Below, piece after piece: positions 60,229 to 64,000 of a stretch of 64,000 nucleotides of DNA; position 1 is the first letter of the stretch, and the number at the start of each line of letters is the position of its first letter. The position numbers and the translations under genes were made by a program. The stretch is from Proteobacteria bacterium SG_bin5 (GTDB lineage Bacteria; Pseudomonadota; Alphaproteobacteria; Sphingomonadales; Sphingomonadaceae). The stretch lies in assembly GCA_002083475.1 (NCBI GenBank), contig LWDI01000080.1:1-64000 (forward strand), in the 5' to 3' direction. The notes under the pieces were generated by a model that ran no database searches, was not told the origin of the DNA, and saw nothing but the letters and a program-made list of their open reading frames with translations.

Positions 60229-60343
60229 CGGCGGGCCGTTTCCCGCCAGAAATCGGCCGTGGCGCCGCTCGGCACGTTGAAATTCCTAGATTTTTCCTTT
60301 CGAGCGGCACGCTCGCCGACCAGCGCCCCCATGTGAAGCCACG

Positions 60344-60393
60344 GAAAAGCCTTGGCTTTTCGGCGAAACGGGGTGCGGCTTGTATCTTGCCCT
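60344..60393. other. Candidate oriT: inverted repeat plus nick-like sequence
   Basis: GAAAAGCC (60344-60351) and GGCTTTTC (60354-60361) form a stem with a 2-base loop. About 21 bp on, TATCTTGCCC (60383-60392) differs by one base from the TATCCTGCCC nick region of IncP-type oriTs. It lies between the relaxase and transglycosylase genes, where MOBP elements often place oriT. Confidence 0.45.
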
Positions 60394-60466
60394 CGTCCCC
60401 TCCAACTCCTTCCTGTCCCTTCCCCCTTTACGCCGAGGGGAACCAACGATCCGAGGGGCCAGCCGG

Positions 60467-61423
60467 TCATTGCGGTCGGCCCGCGCCAGCGCGGGGAACG
60501 AACAGCGTGTCGGCCGGCGCTGCCTCACGCGGCGGAACAGCGGCAGCGTTGTCGACCGCTCTACTGTCGGACGGCGGCTCGGCTGTCGGTTGGGCCACAA
60601 CAATCCCGCCACCGGACTGCGCGCCGGAGACGGCATCGGCTGCACTCGCCACGCGCACGAACAGCGCGGCGCCCCGCCAAGCGAACGGATCGGGATGCGG
60701 CGCGGCGGCAAGCTGCACGTCGCGCGCGCCGCCGGTGATCGACGCCAGACGGGCGAGATAGGCGCGTGTCTCGGCGGGCAGCGGACGGCCGCGCGAACGG
60801 TAATCGTCATAGCGGCCGGGTCCGGCATTATAGGCCGCGAGCATCGCCGTGGCGTCGCCGTAGCGGTCATGCATCTCGCGCAGATAGGCCGCGCCCGCCA
60901 TGATGTTGTCTCGCACATCATAAGGGTCGGCGCCGAGGCCGTGCCGCGCGCGCAGACTAGCCCAGGTCGCGGGCATGATCTGCATGAGGCCCATAGCGCC
61001 GGCCGTCGAGATTGCACGGGAATCGCCGTTGCTCTCGACGCGCATCACCGCCCAAATCCATGCCTCGGGGATGCCGAACCGGCGCGCAGCGTCGGCGACA
61101 TGACCGGCATAGGGATGGACGGCTGCCGAACGGACGGCCGGCGCGTTCTGCGCCAACGCCGTTCCGATCGGAGCGCCGGAGATCAGCAGCGAGACGGCGA
61201 GCGCTGCTGCCGCTCCGACTCCACTCCGCCGCCAGCCTGCCAGCGTGCTCGCTGCGGTAAAGGGTTCGCGCGGAGCGCCGGCCGTTGGCCGCCCTTGACC
61301 TCCGCTGCGCGCCCCGGCCGGCCCGCGACCGAGCGGGACGAAGGGATGAGACGGCATTCTCGCGAACCAAGGGATCAACGGCACAGGCGCGATGCTGACG
61401 GGCGCAGGAGCGGATAAGGGCAC
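60467..61423 (-). CDS. Lytic transglycosylase of the transfer module (VirB1-like)
   Basis: 318-residue peptidoglycan-cleaving enzyme that opens the wall for the channel. The N-terminus carries a helix (SGVGAAAALAVSLLISG near 75) as signal or anchor. The SLT domain has IWAVMRVESNGDSRAISTAGAM near 130 with the catalytic glutamate, LMQIMPATW and AAYNAGPGRYDDYR near 206. The C-terminal tail is Pro/Ala-rich. GTG start at 61423, 4 bp after the DUF736 stop; an ATG at 61357 is the alternative. Confidence 0.92.
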   Translation of the reverse strand: MPLSAPAPVSIAPVPLIPWFARMPSHPFVPLGRGPAGARSGGQGRPTAGAPREPFTAASTLAGWRRSGVGAAAALAVSLLISGAPIGTALAQNAPAVRSAAVHPYAGHVADAARRFGIPEAWIWAVMRVESNGDSRAISTAGAMGLMQIMPATWASLRARHGLGADPYDVRDNIMAGAAYLREMHDRYGDATAMLAAYNAGPGRYDDYRSRGRPLPAETRAYLARLASITGGARDVQLAAAPHPDPFAWRGAALFVRVASAADAVSGAQSGGGIVVAQPTAEPPSDSRAVDNAAAVPPREAAPADTLFVPRAGAGRPQ

Positions 61424-61427
61424 GGGC

Positions 61428-61763
61428 TCAGTCCTGCTCACGGCGCTTCTGCGGCCGGTTCCAGCGCAGCGCCCAGGCGCTGTCATCGTCGCCGGTGCGG
61501 AACAGCGCCGCGCGGATCGGCTGCGTGAAGATGGGATCGTCGAGGCGCAGCGAGACGTAATTGCCCGCGCGCTCGCCGGTCTCGTTCCAGCCTGCGCCGA
61601 CCTCCGGGCCATCGTCGGTCTTGCCGAGATGGACGCGCCAATCCGGCGCATTCTCACAGTCCTGCGGTTCAGCCGGGACGATGCGGAGCGCCACGTCGAG
61701 CGTCATCGTCTCGATGCGGCCTTGAAATCCTTTGGCGGTGCGAATGAAGGTGCCGAGTTGCAT
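61428..61763 (-). CDS. DUF736-family protein
   Basis: 111-residue protein starting MQLGTFIRTAKGFQGRIETMTL, the DUF736 opening, with PDWRVHLG and EVGAGWNETGERAGNYVSLRLDDPIF further on. It is an OB-like or beta-barrel small protein of unknown role found in many conjugative elements between traF and the transglycosylase, as here. Confidence 0.93.
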   Translation of the reverse strand: MQLGTFIRTAKGFQGRIETMTLDVALRIVPAEPQDCENAPDWRVHLGKTDDGPEVGAGWNETGERAGNYVSLRLDDPIFTQPIRAALFRTGDDDSAWALRWNRPQKRREQD

Positions 61764-61807
61764 GGCATTGTCCTTTCGGTTGGCGGTTAGGAGCGGGGTT
61801 CGGTGCG

Positions 61808-62356
61808 TCAGCCGCGCCATGTCAGCGGCGCGCCGGGGGCATCGCGGGTGAGGATCGGGATCGCCCGGCCGAGCACGGCGGAAGCGTCGAGCGGGCCGAA
61901 GTAGCGGCCGTCCAGGCTGTCGGGATGGTCCGGGTTGAGCAGCAGCATCTCGCCGGCCGCCAGTGTTCGGCAGCCCCGCCAGACGGGAAGCGGGCGGCCG
62001 AGCCGATCGCGTGTCAGTGCGACAGCGACCGGCCGCGTATCGACGCTCACCGTGACGCCGATCCGGCAGACGCGCTGTCCGGCCTTGGCGGCTACATGCT
62101 TCAGGAGCGGCACGTCCTCGCCGAGATAGCCGCGCTCGGTCATCCATCGGGCGAGCGGAGCTGGCGGCGCGACCGCGACCAGCGCGTTAACAACCGGATC
62201 ACTGTCCGGCTCTATCCTGTAGAGACCGAGCGGCGCACTCGCGCTGGCGTTCCAGATGACGCGCGGCAGCGGGTCGGTGATCGCGATGGCGGCGAAGGAA
62301 ACGGCGAAAGCCGAAGCGGCAACCGCCGTCACGCGCACGTAGAAGCGCAGCGTCAT
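61808..62356 (-). CDS. traF: TraF-type signal peptidase of the S26 family
   Basis: 182-residue peptidase expected to mature the pilin TrbC. One N-terminal membrane helix (7-27). The catalytic Ser is in WNASASAPLGLYRI near 41 and the general-base Lys in PLLKHVAAKAGQRVCRIG near 86. LLLNPDHPDSLDGRYFGPLD near 139 is the S26 finishing block. It overlaps the DUF2840 gene by 4 bp. Confidence 0.94.
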   Translation of the reverse strand: MTLRFYVRVTAVAASAFAVSFAAIAITDPLPRVIWNASASAPLGLYRIEPDSDPVVNALVAVAPPAPLARWMTERGYLGEDVPLLKHVAAKAGQRVCRIGVTVSVDTRPVAVALTRDRLGRPLPVWRGCRTLAAGEMLLLNPDHPDSLDGRYFGPLDASAVLGRAIPILTRDAPGAPLTWRG

Positions 62357-62859
62357 CCCTCGATCTCCCGGCGTTTCAGCCAGGCGCGATGCCGCTCCAT
62401 CGTATACAGGCGCGGCTGATGTCCGGCGGCAATGCGGTTGTGGACGTGGCGCCAGTGATCGGGCGCGGCGTCGCAGGGATCGACGCCGGCCGCCTCGGTT
62501 GCGTCGATCGCGGCGAGCACCTGGCTCACCTTCGGCCAGCCCTCGATCTTGAGCAGGATGTCGCCGCCCGGCCGCACAAACGGCAGCGTCGTGAACGGCT
62601 CGCCTGCACCGACCGCACGAACTATGTCGATGCGCGAGATGACCGTGCCGTAGTCGTTCGATGCCCAGCGGACGAATGCGAACACCGCGCCCGGCCGGAA
62701 GCTGACGATGCGGCGGCGACGATCGACGATCTGCTCGCGCGCGACGCGCCCGAACCTGATCCAGTGCTCAATCCGCTTCTCGATCCATGTCAGCTCGACA
62801 TGGGTGAAACCGTCGCCGGTCGGTTGGCGGTGGCGCATGGGGGACGGCGGGACGGTCAT
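62353..62859 (-). CDS. DUF2840-family protein
   Basis: 168-residue protein. THVELTWIEKRIEHWIRFGR near residue 19, FRPGAVFAFVRWASNDYGTV near 54 and LLKIEGWPKVSQVLAAIDA near 101 match DUF2840, a family restricted to mobile elements and located next to traF. Function unknown, soluble. Coupled by 4 bp overlaps on both sides. Confidence 0.93.
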   Translation of the reverse strand: MTVPPSPMRHRQPTGDGFTHVELTWIEKRIEHWIRFGRVAREQIVDRRRRIVSFRPGAVFAFVRWASNDYGTVISRIDIVRAVGAGEPFTTLPFVRPGGDILLKIEGWPKVSQVLAAIDATEAAGVDPCDAAPDHWRHVHNRIAAGHQPRLYTMERHRAWLKRREIEG

Positions 62860-63122
62860 CGCCGGCTCCGGGCGATGGCCGAGTCCGCGCGCGGCATGAG
62901 GTCGTCCTGCCCCGGATCGGAGGTCGAATGCTTGATGCCGATGTCGGCCCAGGCGCGCAGGTCATCGACCGAATACACGACCCGGCCGCCGATCCGGCGG
63001 TAGGCCGGGCCGGTCCCGAAATAGCGGTGCTTCTCAAGGGTGCGTCCCGAGAGGCCGAGGAAACGCGCGGCTTCCGGCGTTCGCAGGAAGCGGGGCGGCA
63101 GGTTGGTGGGCGTATCGGACAA
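62856..63122 (-). CDS. AlpA/excisionase-like HTH protein
   Basis: 88-residue winged-helix protein. RFLRTPEAARFLGLSGRTLEKH then FGTGPAYRRIGGRVVYSVDDLRAW is the MerR/AlpA-type fold used by excisionases and phage regulators. It may control excision or transfer genes. I use a TTG start at 63122 since the sequence from there matches the family; longer frames start upstream. Confidence 0.85.
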   Translation of the reverse strand: MSDTPTNLPPRFLRTPEAARFLGLSGRTLEKHRYFGTGPAYRRIGGRVVYSVDDLRAWADIGIKHSTSDPGQDDLMPRADSAIARSRR

Positions 63123-63249
63123 GTGACGGCTCCTGCGGGCGGTGGCGGCAGGAGGCGAAAGTGGCGAAGCAGGCGCATCAGGGTGGAGTATGAAGATGTG
63201 TGGCTGCACGGATGCGACCACCCCCGCGAGGGTGGCCGGGGTGAGAAGG

Positions 63250-63840
63250 TCAGCGTATGCGCAGCAGCTTGCGATAGTCGCCGCTGGCAAACGCGGTGGC
63301 GTCGCGAACCAGCCGCACCACGAACGAGCGCGCGGCGGAGATCTTCCATTCGGTCGCAGGGAGCTGGGCGGCGTCTTCGCGCCCCAGCTCGGTCGCGATC
63401 TGGCGATAGGTCGCGCCAGTGTTGCGCAGGTCGAGAGCGCGGAGCATCAGGTCGAGACGCGCGAGACGATAAGCGGTAAGCGGCCAGCCGCGCGGCAGCG
63501 GCCCCGCTGCCCGGCCGAGCAGGCGGCGGTGGAAGCGCAGCAGGCTGGCAATCCGGGTGAGGAAGTCCTTGTCGAGTGGGATGACGGCGGCGAGCGGCCG
63601 ACCCGGAGTCGCCTCGCGCAGCCACAACCGATGTTCGCCGGCCGCGTCGGCGACGATGACATGGCGTCCGTCGATCCCGGCCAGGTCGGCGAGCAGCGCG
63701 CCAAGCGCGCGCGGATCGACCGGGGCGGCGGTCGCGAATCCCTCCGGCGCGGCGTCCAGAATGACCGTGACGGCGGTCAGCTCCGGGTGCCAGACGACCG
63801 GCTCTGACAGGTCATCCGGTGCCGTGGCGAAAGGATAACC
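63250..63840 (-). CDS. DUF2285-family protein, N-terminus unclear
   Basis: About 190 residues. VVWHPELTAVTVIL near the start, LRFHRRLLGRAAGPLPRGWPL near 113 and AYRLARLDLMLRALDL, TYRQIATELGREDA then LVRDATAFASGDYRKLLRIR are DUF2285 marks. No usual start codon lies at the homologous beginning; the frame is open further upstream, where the DUF6499-like gene is read in another frame. See that entry; the two may be one gene split by a frameshift. Confidence 0.7.
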   Translation of the reverse strand, partial: GYPFATAPDDLSEPVVWHPELTAVTVILDAAPEGFATAAPVDPRALGALLADLAGIDGRHVIVADAAGEHRLWLREATPGRPLAAVIPLDKDFLTRIASLLRFHRRLLGRAAGPLPRGWPLTAYRLARLDLMLRALDLRNTGATYRQIATELGREDAAQLPATEWKISAARSFVVRLVRDATAFASGDYRKLLRIR

Positions 63841-63991
63841 CCCAGCGCCGCGCGAACGCCGATTCAGCGGCGTTCTTCGCGACGGCGCCGTTCGCGATGC
63901 GCTGCTGCATCTGCGCATGTTCGGCGCGATAGTTGCTGTTTCTCCGCAAGAACTCGGCGGCAAGATCGGCGCGCCCGAGAGCGTCGGACAT
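63812..63991 (-). CDS. DUF6499-like N-terminal part (possibly one gene with DUF2285)
   Basis: 59-residue frame: SDALGRADLAAEFLRRNSNYRAEH then FARRWGLSFRHGTG. This is the helical N-terminal domain that in many elements is fused to DUF2285. Here its TGA (63812-63814) falls inside the open frame of the next protein, so the fusion would need a one-base shift in about 63815-63840. The start ATG is at 63991, 9 bp from the window edge. Confidence 0.65.
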   Translation of the reverse strand: MSDALGRADLAAEFLRRNSNYRAEHAQMQQRIANGAVAKNAAESAFARRWGLSFRHGTG

Positions 63992-64000
63992 CCCGCCGGC

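Larger units (their letters stand above)
31013..64000. mobile_element. Integrative and conjugative element, left part (right end outside the window)
   Basis: From about 31.0 kb codon usage shifts to lower GC and the genes become accessory. At 45-64 kb follows a complete mating-pair set TrbB-C-D-E-J-K-L-F-G-I with coupling protein, relaxase, peptidase and transglycosylase, all on the minus strand. That order is standard for proteobacterial Trb-type ICEs and sphingomonad plasmids. I found no integrase, partition or replication gene; they would lie right of 64 kb. The left border is an estimate between the flavohemoglobin stop and 31330; no attachment site was recognised. Confidence 0.75.

Overview
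The window comes from a very GC-rich alphaproteobacterium, most likely a sphingomonad (Sphingomonadales). Evidence is the codon usage, a TonB receptor under a cobalamin riboswitch, long GC-rich inverted repeats between genes, and a Trb/TraG/DUF2840/DUF736 conjugation module of the kind found in sphingomonad integrative elements. There is no rRNA, tRNA or CRISPR array that I can see.

Region 1-31.0 kb looks chromosomal. It starts with cobalamin genes: cobC/cobD fragment, a btuB-type receptor with a frameshift and a riboswitch on its leader, and cobU. It continues with housekeeping genes (trmB, metK, lnt), a TPR protein built of 129-bp tandem repeats, a ThDP enzyme, an SMP-30 protein, and a scoA/scoB CoA-transferase pair with a Phd/VapC-type toxin-antitoxin module between its halves. 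Next come a FixJ-type response regulator, a MASE1 hybrid kinase, a metallo-beta-lactamase-fold hydrolase and two paralogous NTF2-like/AraC gene pairs (about 14.2-15.6 kb and 22.0-23.4 kb).

At 25.0-31.0 kb lies a nitrogen-oxide stress block: cytochrome c, a Tat-exported ferritin-like protein, two tandem cytochrome P460 genes, an AraC regulator, an NsrR-like Rrf2 repressor, a group III truncated hemoglobin, and a flavohemoglobin interrupted by one in-frame amber codon. Two NsrR-type palindromes lie between nsrR and the globin gene.

From about 31.0 kb to the right edge the DNA is probably one integrative and conjugative element (ICE), whose right end is outside the window. Cargo at 31.3-43.7 kb has lower GC. 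It comprises a translationally coupled HTH / N6-adenine methylase / PD-(D/E)xK nuclease operon (candidate defence system), a glutamine amidotransferase / pyridoxal kinase / unknown / MOSC operon ending in a flavohemoglobin C-terminal fragment, a Cys-rich MarR regulator next to an exported protein and a TlpA-like redoxin, and a LysR-controlled DapA-like lyase plus class II aldolase. The transfer module runs leftward from 64 to 45 kb: DUF6499/DUF2285, AlpA-like HTH, DUF2840, TraF, DUF736, transglycosylase, relaxase, TraG, CopG, TrbB-C-D-E-J-K-L-F-G-I and DUF2274.

The most unusual locus sits inside the transfer module on the opposite strand (54.78-56.03 kb). It is a class III nucleotidyl-cyclase-like gene coupled by an ATGA overlap to a zinc/HNH-like protein. 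The layout resembles cyclase-based anti-phage systems (Pycsar), but with a partner I do not recognise. This and the methylase/nuclease triad are the best candidates for an undescribed system.
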